Positions 34,977-43,026 of a stretch of 64,000 nucleotides of DNA are shown here, in pieces; position 1 is the first letter of the stretch, and every line of letters begins with the position of its first letter. Source of the stretch: Bin87 sp963665395 (GTDB taxonomy: Bacteria > Chloroflexota > Dehalococcoidia > Lucifugimonadales > UBA3495); NCBI GenBank assembly GCA_963665395.2, contig OY762251.1:868001-932000 (forward strand), written 5' to 3'. The notes under the pieces were generated by a model. It was given only the letters and a program-made list of their open reading frames with translations. It did not search any database and was not told the origin of the DNA. Position numbers and translations under genes: made by a program.

Positions 34977-36236
34977 ATGATTATGACCACAACGGAAAAC
35001 TCTCCCGCAAACCCGGCATCGGAAACCGATGGCGCCCTGGCCGGCTACCGCGTGCTGGATTTCGGTTGGGTGCTGGCCGGCGCGTTGCCCGGCATGATTC
35101 TGGCCGACATGGGGGCTGAGGTCATCAAGGTGGAAACCCGCCAGCGTCTGGATTATATGCGCCTGGGCCGGCCCATCGTCGGCGACCAGCCCGACCCGGA
35201 GCAGAACCCCATGTTCCACAACGTGAACCGGGGCAAGCTCAGCGTTACGCTGAACATCAGCGAACCGGATGCGGTGGAACTGGCCAAGCGCCTGGCCGCC
35301 CGCTGCGACGTCGTGATCGAGAATTACTCCCCCGGCGTGATGGACCGGCTGGGGTTGGGGTACGAGACCCTGCGCGGCGTCAAACCAGACATCATCATGG
35401 CGTCCATTTCCTCCACTGGACAGGAGGGGCCGCTGCGGGATCTACGCGCCTACGCGCCGTCTATCGGGTCGCTGTCAGGACTGGACAGCGCTATGGGCTA
35501 CGAGGGCGGCGGGCCACTGGGGCTCAAGCACGCCTTTGGCGACATCTGCGGCGCGCTGCACGCCGTGTTCGCCATCGTCTCCGCCCTGTACAACCGCAAG
35601 CGAACCGGGCAGGGGCAATACATCGACGTGTCCATGTTGCGGGCCACGGTGGTTACGCAAGGGGTTGGGCTGATGGAACACGCTCTCACCGGGCGCTCCT
35701 TGCAGCCTCGCGGGAACTATGACCCAACCATGGCGCCCTACGGAAACTACCCCTGCGCCGGCGACGATGAGTGGGTATCCATCGCCGTCGCGTCGGAGAA
35801 CGAATGGCAGGGCCTGGTGACTGCGATGGGCGACCCGGCATGGGCCAACGACGACCGGTTCCGCAGCCAGTATCGCCGGCAGCGACACCGGCGGGAGCTG
35901 GATGCGCTGCTTTCCCTATGGACGGCGCAGCACGACGCCGACGCCTTGACCGACCTGTTGCAACGGCATGGGGTAGCCGCCGCGCCGGTGCTGAGCGCCG
36001 AGGAACGCCTCTTCCACCCGCACTTTATGGCGCGGGGCTTGTACAACGACATTGACCACCCATCGCTGGGCGCGGAGCCGATTTTCAACCTGATGTGGGG
36101 CTTGAGCAAAACCCCGTCGGCAGTGCGCCGTCACGCCCCGCTGATGGGCGAGCACAACCGGCAAGTGCTGTGCGGCACGTTGGGGTTGAGCGAAGGGGAG
36201 CTTGCGGAGCTGGAAGCGCGGCAGGTGGTATATTAG
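34977..36236 (+). CDS. Family III (CaiB/BaiF) CoA-transferase
   Basis: 419 residues. YRVLDFGWVLAGALPGMILADMGAEVIKVE at the N-terminus and the FGDICG motif with Asp189, the expected catalytic nucleophile, are both present. ALYNRKRTGQGQYIDVSMLRATV and the C-terminal LMGEHNRQVLCGTLGLSEGE complete the family pattern. These enzymes move CoA between carboxylic acids and act as intertwined dimers. Acyl partner unknown. The tail of this gene (LAELEARQVVY, stop) recurs as a fragment at 36988-37023, evidence of a later tandem duplication. Confidence 0.93.
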   Translation: MIMTTTENSPANPASETDGALAGYRVLDFGWVLAGALPGMILADMGAEVIKVETRQRLDYMRLGRPIVGDQPDPEQNPMFHNVNRGKLSVTLNISEPDAVELAKRLAARCDVVIENYSPGVMDRLGLGYETLRGVKPDIIMASISSTGQEGPLRDLRAYAPSIGSLSGLDSAMGYEGGGPLGLKHAFGDICGALHAVFAIVSALYNRKRTGQGQYIDVSMLRATVVTQGVGLMEHALTGRSLQPRGNYDPTMAPYGNYPCAGDDEWVSIAVASENEWQGLVTAMGDPAWANDDRFRSQYRRQRHRRELDALLSLWTAQHDADALTDLLQRHGVAAAPVLSAEERLFHPHFMARGLYNDIDHPSLGAEPIFNLMWGLSKTPSAVRRHAPLMGEHNRQVLCGTLGLSEGELAELEARQVVY

Positions 36237-36291
36237 GCATTGGCGGGCCCCGAAATCTCGCAGCACCCTAACTTGGGAGATGATGACGATG

Positions 36292-36564
36292 ATGAGAATA
36301 CGCAAAGACAGCCATCTCGCCACGGTCGGGCGTTTCGGTGTTGCGCCGTTAATCTGCGGCGGGGCGGTTACGGCGTGGGCGGCTTATATGGCCAGGGCGG
36401 GAAAGGTCGTTACAAACGGCGATTTCGTGCTGGGTATAACCATGAGCCTTACGATAACGCTGATAGGCGCCGGAGTCCTGGGATATGGCTGGTGGCTTGA
36501 TTGGCGCGAAGGTCAGCAGATGAAAAATTCGCCCCCGGCAGCAGGACCCGACGGTGACAACTAA
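36292..36564 (+). CDS. Small membrane protein, duplicated module gene A1
   Basis: About 90 residues beginning MRIRKDSHLATVGRFGV. I chose the last of several closely spaced ATGs (36280, 36283, 36289, 36292) because the paralogue at 37071 starts with the same M-R-[IV]-R-K-D-S sequence behind a GGAGAG. Two helices: VAPLICGGAVTAWAAYMA and FVLGITMSLTITLIGAGVLGYGWWL. Function unknown. It overlaps the next gene by 11 bp. Confidence 0.6.
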   Translation: MRIRKDSHLATVGRFGVAPLICGGAVTAWAAYMARAGKVVTNGDFVLGITMSLTITLIGAGVLGYGWWLDWREGQQMKNSPPAAGPDGDN

Positions 36565-36934
36565 TACGAACCAGTCCGATCAAAGCGACGACCGATCCGA
36601 AAGGTGGTTGTCCCCGGATCGTCACCAGCTGGCGTTGGCAATCCTTGCAATTGCTACGGCAGCCATAGGTTTCGGGCTTTTCGGGTCCGGACTCCGCATG
36701 AGCGGAGACTTTGGCGAGAACGCGATGTCCACGTTCCTGCCGGTATTCGTGATACTTGCTCTCGTTAGTTACGCATTGGTTGTGATTTCGACCGGCAGGA
36801 TCCTGATGAGAGACGACAACCCGAGTGGCTGGGACCTGGTGGTGAAAGGCCCGTTTTACTGGATGTCGGTTGAAATTATGCTGATAGCGCTGACTTTTCT
36901 CATCCGGCTTTTTCAGAGCACGATGCCCGGCTGA
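36554..36934 (+). CDS. Membrane protein, duplicated module gene B1
   Basis: 126 residues from a GTG. After a hydrophilic N-terminus come LALAILAIATAAIGFGLFGSGL, FLPVFVILALVSYALVVIST and FYWMSVEIMLIALTFLIRLF, three to four helices. The phrase LAIATAAIGFGLFG recurs exactly in the 37295 gene. It is part of a two-gene unit that was tandemly duplicated together with flanking DNA. No family recognised. Confidence 0.6.
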   Translation: MTTNTNQSDQSDDRSERWLSPDRHQLALAILAIATAAIGFGLFGSGLRMSGDFGENAMSTFLPVFVILALVSYALVVISTGRILMRDDNPSGWDLVVKGPFYWMSVEIMLIALTFLIRLFQSTMPG

Positions 36935-36952
36935 AAATGAGGTAAAACCGAA

Positions 36953-37023
36953 ATGACACAGCGGCAATCCCAACGGCAGAAGGGAAGCTGGCGGAGTTCG
37001 CAGAGCGTCAGGTGGTATATTAG
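36953..37023 (+). pseudogene. Duplication scar: MaoC-gene start joined to CoA-transferase tail
   Basis: Starting at the ATG at 36953 the translation MTQRQSQRQ resembles MTRQQPQQQ, the start of the MaoC-like gene at 37672. From 36988, in another frame, the DNA reads LAEFAERQVVY and stop, matching LAELEARQVVY and stop at the end of the 34977-36236 gene. This is the joint expected when the segment between these two points is duplicated in tandem. It is unlikely to encode a functional product. Confidence 0.75.
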
Positions 37024-37070
37024 CCAGCGAGGAAACTTGCCCGCCGGTCGTGCTGCCCGGAGAGATGATG

Positions 37071-37301
37071 ATGAGAGTTCGCAAAGACAGCTACCTTCGG
37101 GCGTTAGGGTTCCAAGCGGGGCTGGCCATATTGCTGCCCATCGCGCCCATCGTTCTGCTGGTACTGATACTGGCTGAGCTTCCCTACGCCGGAAACCTTT
37201 GGCTGGGTCTGGCCCTTATGGTCTCACTTCTGTTTTTCGGGGTGGGATTGCTCACCTATTGCATAAGGCATGACCTGCGAGGAGACCGCTGGCAATGGTG
37301 A
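37071..37301 (+). CDS. Small membrane protein, duplicated module gene A2
   Basis: 76 residues beginning MRVRKDSYLRALGF, with GGAGAG 6 nt upstream. Two helices: AGLAILLPIAPIVLLVLILAELP and LWLGLALMVSLLFFGVGLLTYCI. It is a paralogue of the 36292 gene by its N-terminus, helix layout and position. It overlaps the next gene by 7 bp. Confidence 0.6.
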   Translation: MRVRKDSYLRALGFQAGLAILLPIAPIVLLVLILAELPYAGNLWLGLALMVSLLFFGVGLLTYCIRHDLRGDRWQW

Positions 37302-37675
37302 GGCCGATCTATGAGCAGTCGCGGCATTTTCAGTCTCTGTCGGTCACAATTCTAGCTATAGCAACGGCCGCAATCGGCTTTGGGCTGTTCGGAGCCGATT
37401 TTCGCATCATAGCTAGCCTCCCGGAATTGCGCGGGCCGATCCTGTTTTGGGCAGCCCTGAATACTGTCTGCGGGGCCGGCGCCGTGATCGGCTATGCGTC
37501 GGTTGTGGTTGCCGTGACGAAGATTTTGACCCAGGAGTCTCTGATTACGGGCCGTCAGGTTGCGCTCAGCGCTTTGCTGCTGACGGGCGTGGTAATGGTA
37601 TTCGTTGCGTTTATATTCATCATCGGCGTATTTGAAGAACGGCCCGGCATTATCCAAGAGGCGGAAAGAAAATGA
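37295..37675 (+). CDS. Membrane protein, duplicated module gene B2
   Basis: 126 residues, the same length as gene B1, with the shared LAIATAAIGFGLFG helix followed by ILFWAALNTVCGAGAVIGYASVVVAVTKIL and VALSALLLTGVVMVFVAFIFIIGVF. The stop overlaps the start of the MaoC-like gene by 4 bp (ATGA), as expected if the ancestral order was CoA-transferase, A, B, MaoC. Confidence 0.6.
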   Translation: MVRPIYEQSRHFQSLSVTILAIATAAIGFGLFGADFRIIASLPELRGPILFWAALNTVCGAGAVIGYASVVVAVTKILTQESLITGRQVALSALLLTGVVMVFVAFIFIIGVFEERPGIIQEAERK

Positions 37676-38907
37676 CGCGACAACAACCCCAACAGCAAGT
37701 CGTCGAAACCCTCCCCGAAGTCGAAGGCGGCATCTCCGACGAAGCCTTGGCCGCGGCCCGCGCCATGATTGGCGTGCGGATGCGGACGGAGCAGTACGTG
37801 CGGCAGGCCAATCTGGACACCATGCTCAACTTCGTCAACGGCATCGGGGACGCCAACCCGCTGTTCCGCGACCAGGAATACGCCGCCTACTCCAAGTACG
37901 GCAGCGTCATCGGTCATCCCTGCTCCCCATACATGCGGCACTGGTCGGGCCGCACCCGCTGGGGCTTGCCCGGCGTGCATGGGTTCTTCGCCGGCAACGA
38001 CTGGGAGTTCTTCCGTGTCTTGCGGCCCGGCGATGCCGTCAACTGCGTGGAGCGGGTCCTCGACGTGCAGGAGAAGCAGAGCCAATACTCCGGCCGCCTG
38101 GTCATTCAGTACGTCGAAACCACCTACTCCAACCAGCGCGACGAGGTGGTCGCCCGCGTGGTGGGCTGGTGTACCCGCCACCAGCGGCGCGCCTCCCGCG
38201 AACGCGGCAAGTACGCCGACGTGCCCAAGCGCCACGAGTACACCGATGACGAACTCGCCGCCATCGACGAGCAGGTGCTCAACGAAACCGCCCGCGGCGG
38301 TCAGCCCCGCTATTGGGAGGACACGGAGGTCGGCGAGGAACTGCCCACCGTGGTGCGCGGTCCCCTGTCGTTGCAGGATGTGAGCGCGTTCCTGGTGGGC
38401 ACCGGCCGCTCCAGCGCCCACGGTGTCTTGCTGCGCGAGGCCATGCGACACCCCAACCATTTCTTCCGCAACCCCGAATCCGGCGGCGGCCTGGAGTACA
38501 CCGGCATCGGGCACCTGCGTGATTCCGTGGCCGAGGCCGTCGGAGTACCGGGAGCCTACGACTACGGCCCCCAACGGGTATCGTGGCTCGGCACGCTGAT
38601 GACCAACTGGATGGGCGATGACGCTTTCCTCAAGCGGCTGCGCGTGGAAACCCGTCGCTTCAACGTGTACGGCGACACCCAGTTCTGCAAGGGCCGCGTC
38701 GCCCGCAAGTACCTCCACAACGGCAATGCCCTGGTGGACGTGGACATCTGGGCCGAAAACCAGCGCGGGGAGGTTACGGCTCCCGGCATGGCGACGGTGC
38801 TGCTGCCCTCCCGCAACCCGCGCAACCCGTGGTTCACCGACGGCAGCCACCTCTCGCTGCGCGACGTAACGCTGCCGGAGGAAGCGCCGCCGATATTGCC
38901 GGCGTGA
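37672..38907 (+). CDS. Double hot-dog acyl-CoA hydratase-like protein (FAS1-like/MaoC family)
   Basis: 411 residues. The N-terminal hot-dog half contains the FAS1-like dehydratase pattern VNGIGDANPLFRDQEYAAYSKYGSVIGHP, and the second half carries WEDTEVGEELPTVVRGPLSLQDV and later FNVYGDTQFCKGRVARKY. The GDANPLF segment is the substrate-site region of MaoC-like N-domains. It is predicted to hydrate or dehydrate a CoA thioester made by the CoA-transferases upstream. An ATGA overlap couples it to gene B2. The glutamine-rich start MTRQQPQQQ is also seen, degenerate, at the duplication scar. Confidence 0.85.
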   Translation: MTRQQPQQQVVETLPEVEGGISDEALAAARAMIGVRMRTEQYVRQANLDTMLNFVNGIGDANPLFRDQEYAAYSKYGSVIGHPCSPYMRHWSGRTRWGLPGVHGFFAGNDWEFFRVLRPGDAVNCVERVLDVQEKQSQYSGRLVIQYVETTYSNQRDEVVARVVGWCTRHQRRASRERGKYADVPKRHEYTDDELAAIDEQVLNETARGGQPRYWEDTEVGEELPTVVRGPLSLQDVSAFLVGTGRSSAHGVLLREAMRHPNHFFRNPESGGGLEYTGIGHLRDSVAEAVGVPGAYDYGPQRVSWLGTLMTNWMGDDAFLKRLRVETRRFNVYGDTQFCKGRVARKYLHNGNALVDVDIWAENQRGEVTAPGMATVLLPSRNPRNPWFTDGSHLSLRDVTLPEEAPPILPA

Positions 38908-38936
38908 TACGATGGACCGGTTCCGGAGGGTACAAT

Positions 38937-39254
38937 GTGAACTACTTCCAATGTCCCTATTTGGGTGGCTTGGTAGAGCTTAATAAAGAACGAGAACAGC
39001 ATATTCTGGTCGGACATTCCGAATTGCTCCCAAGCCACCTCCACCTCATCGCGTCCACCTTGGCCGACCCGGATCTCATACTACATAGAGAAAATGCCTC
39101 CGGCATCTCCTTCCCATTTTGCCGTTGGTATGATGACTTGGGTAACTACGTGATTGTTGCGGTGGTACGCGATCCTGATCCGCGTGACTGGATTGTTACC
39201 GCTTACATTGCCGGCAGGTTGCCAAAAGGAGAGACGATATGGAAACGAAATTAG
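38937..39254 (+). CDS. Small toxin-like (BECR/RelE-fold-like) protein
   Basis: 105 residues from the GTG at 38937, which has GGAGGG 6 nt upstream. The sequence from EREQHILVGHSELLPSHLHLIASTL through PDLILHR, FPFCRWYDD and YVIVAVVRD to WIVTAYIAG has the pattern of phage-type barnase/EndoU/RelE-like nuclease domains: His near the start, a late 'TAY' strand, and a basic C-terminus. It overlaps the DUF2283-like gene by 16 bp. Toxin activity is inference; no catalytic residue is proven. Confidence 0.55.
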   Translation: MNYFQCPYLGGLVELNKEREQHILVGHSELLPSHLHLIASTLADPDLILHRENASGISFPFCRWYDDLGNYVIVAVVRDPDPRDWIVTAYIAGRLPKGETIWKRN

Positions 39255-39664
39255 CCTTCCAATACGACCGAATCGGCGACATCCTCTCCGTTGAAATATG
39301 CCGGCCTTATCCGGGCCAGGAGACTGACGACATAGAGGATATGGTTGTGGCCAGGCTCAATCCCCACACCGAGACAGTGGAAAGTATTGCTGTGCTGTTC
39401 ACCTCTGCTCGCGTTGTCAGCCACAACCCGTTCCGGCTGAACATCCCCGTTGCCCCCGGCGCTATCAACGGCTGGCCGGCCGCGCCGGAATTCAACTGCC
39501 TGGTAGAACCCGGCTCGGAGTGGCTGACCGTACCCCGGGCCGCCGTCCTTGGCATGGAGTTGGATACCAGGCCGCCCAAGTTCCCCACCTACCCCGGCAA
39601 CCGTCCCGCCGACGTCAGCCGGTTTGAGTTGACGATAGACAGCGCAATGCCGCTGGCAACATAG
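39239..39664 (+). CDS. DUF2283-like protein, putative antitoxin
   Basis: 141 residues beginning METKLAFQYDRIGDILSVEI, which fits the short beta-hairpin pattern of DUF2283 (YD...D.LyI), followed by DDIEDMVVARLNPHTETVESIAVL. The C-terminal half (residues 70-141) is extra to the typical ~60-residue domain. The overlap with the upstream toxin-like gene and the matching architecture at 60567-61332 suggest a toxin-antitoxin-like pair (inference). The GGAGA before 39239 lies inside the upstream gene. Confidence 0.6.
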   Translation: METKLAFQYDRIGDILSVEICRPYPGQETDDIEDMVVARLNPHTETVESIAVLFTSARVVSHNPFRLNIPVAPGAINGWPAAPEFNCLVEPGSEWLTVPRAAVLGMELDTRPPKFPTYPGNRPADVSRFELTIDSAMPLAT

Positions 39665-39739
39665 CGTTCCCGAATTTAGCGCCAGCAGTCATTTCGGCGC
39701 CTGGTTATCAGGCCACTCCGCTTCGTTGGAGGCGCCATT

Positions 39740-40429
39740 ATGGCCAGCGACATCCTGGTGATTGAAGACGACCCCGGCATCACCCGCATCGTCAGCCTGT
39801 ACCTGGAGCGGGACGGCCATCGCGTTACCGCCGTCGGCGACGGCGTCAGCGGCCTGCGCGCCGCTCGACAGTTGGGTCCCGATTTGATTGTGCTGGACCT
39901 GATGTTGCCTCAGTTGGACGGCATGGCGGTGTGCCGTACCCTGCGCGAGGAATCCGACGTTCCAATCATCATGGCCACCGCACGGGTGGACGAAGCGGAC
40001 CGGCTGGCCGGTCTGGATTTGGGCGCCGACGATTACATCCTCAAACCCTTCAGCCCCCGCGAGTTGGCAGCGCGCGTCCGGGCCGTCCTGCGTCGCACCG
40101 CCCGGCAAACCACAGCCGCCGGGTCTTCCCTTATCGAGTACGACGACTTGACCATAGACCTCAAGGCCAGGACGGTGCGGCGAGCGAACACTGAACCTTC
40201 CCTTACGCCAACCGAGTTCCGTCTTCTGGTCTTATTGGCGAGCGAACCGGGCCGGGTTTTCACACGCGACCAGATCATAGACGGGGTTTTCGGTTACGAC
40301 TTCGACGGCTTCGACCGCACCGTGGACGTACACATCGCCAACCTGCGCCGCAAGATTGAACCCAGCGCCAGGAAACCTCGCTACGTTCACACCGTCCATG
40401 GCGTAGGCTACCGTTTCGGCCATGCGTAA
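39740..40429 (+). CDS. OmpR/PhoB-family response regulator
   Basis: 229 residues. The receiver domain has acidic pocket residues Glu9, Asp10 and Asp11 and the phospho-acceptor Asp53 (VLDLMLPQLDG). The conserved Lys lies in DDYILKPFSPREL. The C-terminal winged helix contains LTPTEFRLLVLLASEPGRVFTRDQI, then DRTVDVHIANLRRKIEPSARKPRYVHTVHGVGYRF. It overlaps its cognate kinase gene by 8 bp. Targets are probably nearby, and the exported His-rich protein gene downstream is one candidate. Confidence 0.95.
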   Translation: MASDILVIEDDPGITRIVSLYLERDGHRVTAVGDGVSGLRAARQLGPDLIVLDLMLPQLDGMAVCRTLREESDVPIIMATARVDEADRLAGLDLGADDYILKPFSPRELAARVRAVLRRTARQTTAAGSSLIEYDDLTIDLKARTVRRANTEPSLTPTEFRLLVLLASEPGRVFTRDQIIDGVFGYDFDGFDRTVDVHIANLRRKIEPSARKPRYVHTVHGVGYRFGHA

Positions 40430-41870
40430 CTGGCGATTCGGCCTCCAGTTCAGGCTGGCCCTGGGTTTCGCCGTCATCCTGGCCTTATCCACCGGCGCGG
40501 TGGCGCTATTCACCGGCTATGCGGCCGAACGGGAAGTATCGCAGGTCCAGTCCGAGCAGGACCGGGTGCGGGCCAACCGGATCTTCGTCGCGTTGGCCGA
40601 GTTCTACGATTCCAATGCGGGTTGGGCCGGAGTCCAGGGCTTTGTCGATCGCGCCAGCTTCCAGTCGGAACGTGAAATCGTGGTGCGCGACGCAAACGGT
40701 GACGTCGTTGCCGATAGCCGGAATCGGCATTTCAGGCACGATGGCCGAAGATGGCGAACTTTCAGTGACCATGGATCGGATGATCGTCACCGGCCACTGC
40801 CGCCGCCGTCTCTTTTCACCCCAATAGATTCGGGAGGCGTGCCAGTGGGATCGGCCGTTGTGCTGACTCGGGAGCACGGCCGGCCGATCCCCGTTATCCC
40901 CCTGGGCCAGGTCACCGCAGGGTTGGAACAGGTTGAACCCCCGCTGTCGAGGCTGGCCGATGCCGTCAGGAAATCGCTCATCCTGGCCGGCATCGGCGGC
41001 GGCGCCATCGGCATCCTGCTGGTGCTGCTGCTGTCCCGCCGTGCGCTCCGGTCAGTCGGCAACCTGACCTCGGCGGCGCGGTCCCTCGGCGCCGGCGACC
41101 TGTCGAGCCGGGCGGAAGTGACGGGTAGCGATGAGATAGCCGAACTGGGGCAGGCGTTCAACTCCATGGCGGATGCCCTGGAAGATTCGGAGCGCCAGCG
41201 TCGCGCCATGGTATCGGACGTGGCCCACGAGCTGCGCACTCCCCTGGCCAACATCCAGGGCTACATTGAGGCAATGCAGGACGGGCTGCTGGAACCCGAC
41301 GCCACGGCTCTGGGCACAATACACCAACAGGCCCGGTACCTGAACCGCCTGGTCGAAGACCTCCGATTGCTGTCTGCAACGGAAGCGCGCGAGCTGCGCC
41401 TGGAACTCGAACCCACGTCGGTCACGGATATCATCGAAGGAGTCACGGATTCTTTCCAGCCGAGGGCGGGAGCGGTGTCGGTGCTCTTGGACACCGACAC
41501 CGAGGAAGGGCTGCCGCTGCTGCGCCTGGACCGGCTGCGTATTGAGCAGGTCGTGGGCAATCTGGTGGACAACGCCATCCGCCACACGCCTCCCGGCGGC
41601 ACAGTAACCGTTGCGGCTTTTCGCCATTCGGACCGGGTTCGCGTCCAGGTTTCCGACACTGGCGCGGGCGTGCCGGCCGACGCGCTCCCTCATGTGTTTG
41701 ACCGCCTCTACCGCGTCGATCCATCCCGGGACCGGGCCACCGGAGGAACCGGCCTCGGATTGACCATCGCCCGCCAACTGGTGGAAGTCCACGGCGGGAC
41801 CATCTGGGTCGAGAGCGCGGAGGGATCCGGCAGCAGATTCGGTTTCGACCTTCCGGTTTCCCAAAATTGA
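40422..41870 (+). CDS. Membrane sensor histidine kinase (HAMP-HisKA-HATPase)
   Basis: 482 residues. TM1 is FRLALGFAVILALSTGAVALFTGYA, a periplasmic sensor region spans about 35-185, TM2 is SLILAGIGGGAIGILLVLLL (about 185-205), and HAMP follows. The H-box HELRTPLANIQGY has His269. The N-box is NLVDNAIRHTPPGG, and DTGAGVP and GGTGLGLTIARQLVEVHGG are the G-boxes, so all kinase motifs are intact. The sensor region has no recognisable domain but is rich in His and Arg (HFRHDGRRW, DDRHRPLPP). BaeS/CpxA-like organisation fits envelope or metal stress sensing (inference). Confidence 0.94.
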   Translation: MRNWRFGLQFRLALGFAVILALSTGAVALFTGYAAEREVSQVQSEQDRVRANRIFVALAEFYDSNAGWAGVQGFVDRASFQSEREIVVRDANGDVVADSRNRHFRHDGRRWRTFSDHGSDDRHRPLPPPSLFTPIDSGGVPVGSAVVLTREHGRPIPVIPLGQVTAGLEQVEPPLSRLADAVRKSLILAGIGGGAIGILLVLLLSRRALRSVGNLTSAARSLGAGDLSSRAEVTGSDEIAELGQAFNSMADALEDSERQRRAMVSDVAHELRTPLANIQGYIEAMQDGLLEPDATALGTIHQQARYLNRLVEDLRLLSATEARELRLELEPTSVTDIIEGVTDSFQPRAGAVSVLLDTDTEEGLPLLRLDRLRIEQVVGNLVDNAIRHTPPGGTVTVAAFRHSDRVRVQVSDTGAGVPADALPHVFDRLYRVDPSRDRATGGTGLGLTIARQLVEVHGGTIWVESAEGSGSRFGFDLPVSQN

Positions 41871-41962
41871 TAATTTCTTAATATCGTCTCCGTATTCTGC
41901 ATACACCAGAGCCGCCGCACACCCAACAAACCAAACCCGCTCCGGCGGCGCAGGAGGCAAAA

Positions 41963-42559
41963 ATGTTCAACAGGATTCGCAACATCAAAAAGCGCTGGTT
42001 CGTCGTAATCGCCGCCGTCGCGTTGCTGTCGGTGGGTCTGGTATCGGGAGCGGTTTTCGCCGCCAACGGCTCACCGCATCCGGGCAAGGGTTTCCATCTC
42101 GGTGATGACGACGGCTACCGCGCTGGCAAGGGGGGCGGCGCCCAGGTGATGGCCCGTGTCGCTGAAATCCTCGGCGTTGAACAGGAAACTCTGGAATCCG
42201 CTTTCAAAACCGCCCTGGATGAGCAAGCCGAAGCCAAGTTTGACGCGCGTATGGATGCTCTAGTGGCCGACGAAACCCTGACTCAGGAACAGGCGGACGC
42301 CGCCAAATCCTGGTTCGAGGAACGCCCCGAACTCTCCGGTCCGTTGGCGCTCCGGCTGGCGCGCACCTCGGACACCGAGCGCGTGAACAATTGGCTGGAA
42401 AGGTTGGTAGATGCCGAAAAACTGACGCAGGAACAAGCCGACGCCCTGTCCGCCTGGCACGCGGAACGCCCCGACTCCCTGCCCGAGTCGGAACATCGCC
42501 ACCATGGCCACCGTAAGGGGCATCACGATGATGGTGACGGTGACGGAGATGCCGGCTAA
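41963..42559 (+). CDS. Exported protein with LTQEQAD repeats and His-rich tail
   Basis: 198 residues. The signal sequence KRWFVVIAAVALLSVGLVSGAVFA is followed by a GVEQETLESAF helix and two related units, LVADETLTQEQADAAKSWFEERPEL and LVDAEKLTQEQADALSAWHAERPDS. The tail HRHHGHRKGHHDDGDGDGD could chelate metal. Repeats of the '(L/I)TxEQAD' type occur in many small exported proteins of Gram-positive and Chloroflexota genomes. It lies 92 bp after the kinase; the AT-rich gap 41871-41962 may hold the regulator's site. It is followed by a strong hairpin. Confidence 0.75.
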   Translation: MFNRIRNIKKRWFVVIAAVALLSVGLVSGAVFAANGSPHPGKGFHLGDDDGYRAGKGGGAQVMARVAEILGVEQETLESAFKTALDEQAEAKFDARMDALVADETLTQEQADAAKSWFEERPELSGPLALRLARTSDTERVNNWLERLVDAEKLTQEQADALSAWHAERPDSLPESEHRHHGHRKGHHDDGDGDGDAG

Positions 42560-42592
42560 AGCCCGCGGTTCTAACGGCTCCGTTGCTAACGC

Positions 42593-42617
42593 GGGAGCGA
42601 CCATCATGGTCGCTCCC
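42593..42617. terminator. Bidirectional hairpin between convergent genes
   Basis: GGGAGCGACCAT and ATGGTCGCTCCC are perfect 12-nt complementary arms around a single base (a real loop would open a few pairs). It separates the converging exported-protein and HEPN genes. There is no run of T on either side, so intrinsic termination is plausible but not certain. Confidence 0.55.
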
Positions 42618-42618
42618 G

Positions 42619-43026
42619 TCATTGCAGTTGGTCGCCGGGAATGGATGTCGCCAGCAGGGCACGGATCCGGTTGAGGAACGCTTCGGCTTTGTCCGTCGCC
42701 ATTCGGGCATCTGCCTCGCTGAACTCTGTATTCACATCATAATCCGCCAAGATGCGAAGGCTGAGCAGCCGGCCTATCTCACTGCCCCAGGACCGTTCTA
42801 CCAATCCGGGCAAGCCGATGTGCAAACCGAACCTGTTGCTAACTCCATCGTGCGTGTCAGGAGCGTGGACGTCGGCGAATTCAAGCGCAGCTTTGGCCCC
42901 ATGCAAAACGGCGTAGTATGCTCGCGAAACGGCGTCCGCGTAGTATCCGTCCCTATGACATGACCCGGCCGCGCCCAGGCTTGCCCGCGCGCGTTTCCAC
43001 TCTGCCGAAGCGGTGGTTGCGCTCAT
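42619..43026 (-). CDS. HEPN-domain protein
   Basis: 135 residues. The sequence GYYADAVSRAYYAVLHGAKAALE and the later LRILADYDVNTEFSEADARMATDKAEAFLNRI match HEPN proteins that pair with minimal nucleotidyltransferases. In active HEPN RNases an RxxxxH motif is needed; I do not see a clear one, so it may be a non-RNase partner. Its ATG overlaps the upstream nucleotidyltransferase stop as ATGA. Confidence 0.8.
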   Translation of the reverse strand: MSATTASAEWKRARASLGAAGSCHRDGYYADAVSRAYYAVLHGAKAALEFADVHAPDTHDGVSNRFGLHIGLPGLVERSWGSEIGRLLSLRILADYDVNTEFSEADARMATDKAEAFLNRIRALLATSIPGDQLQ

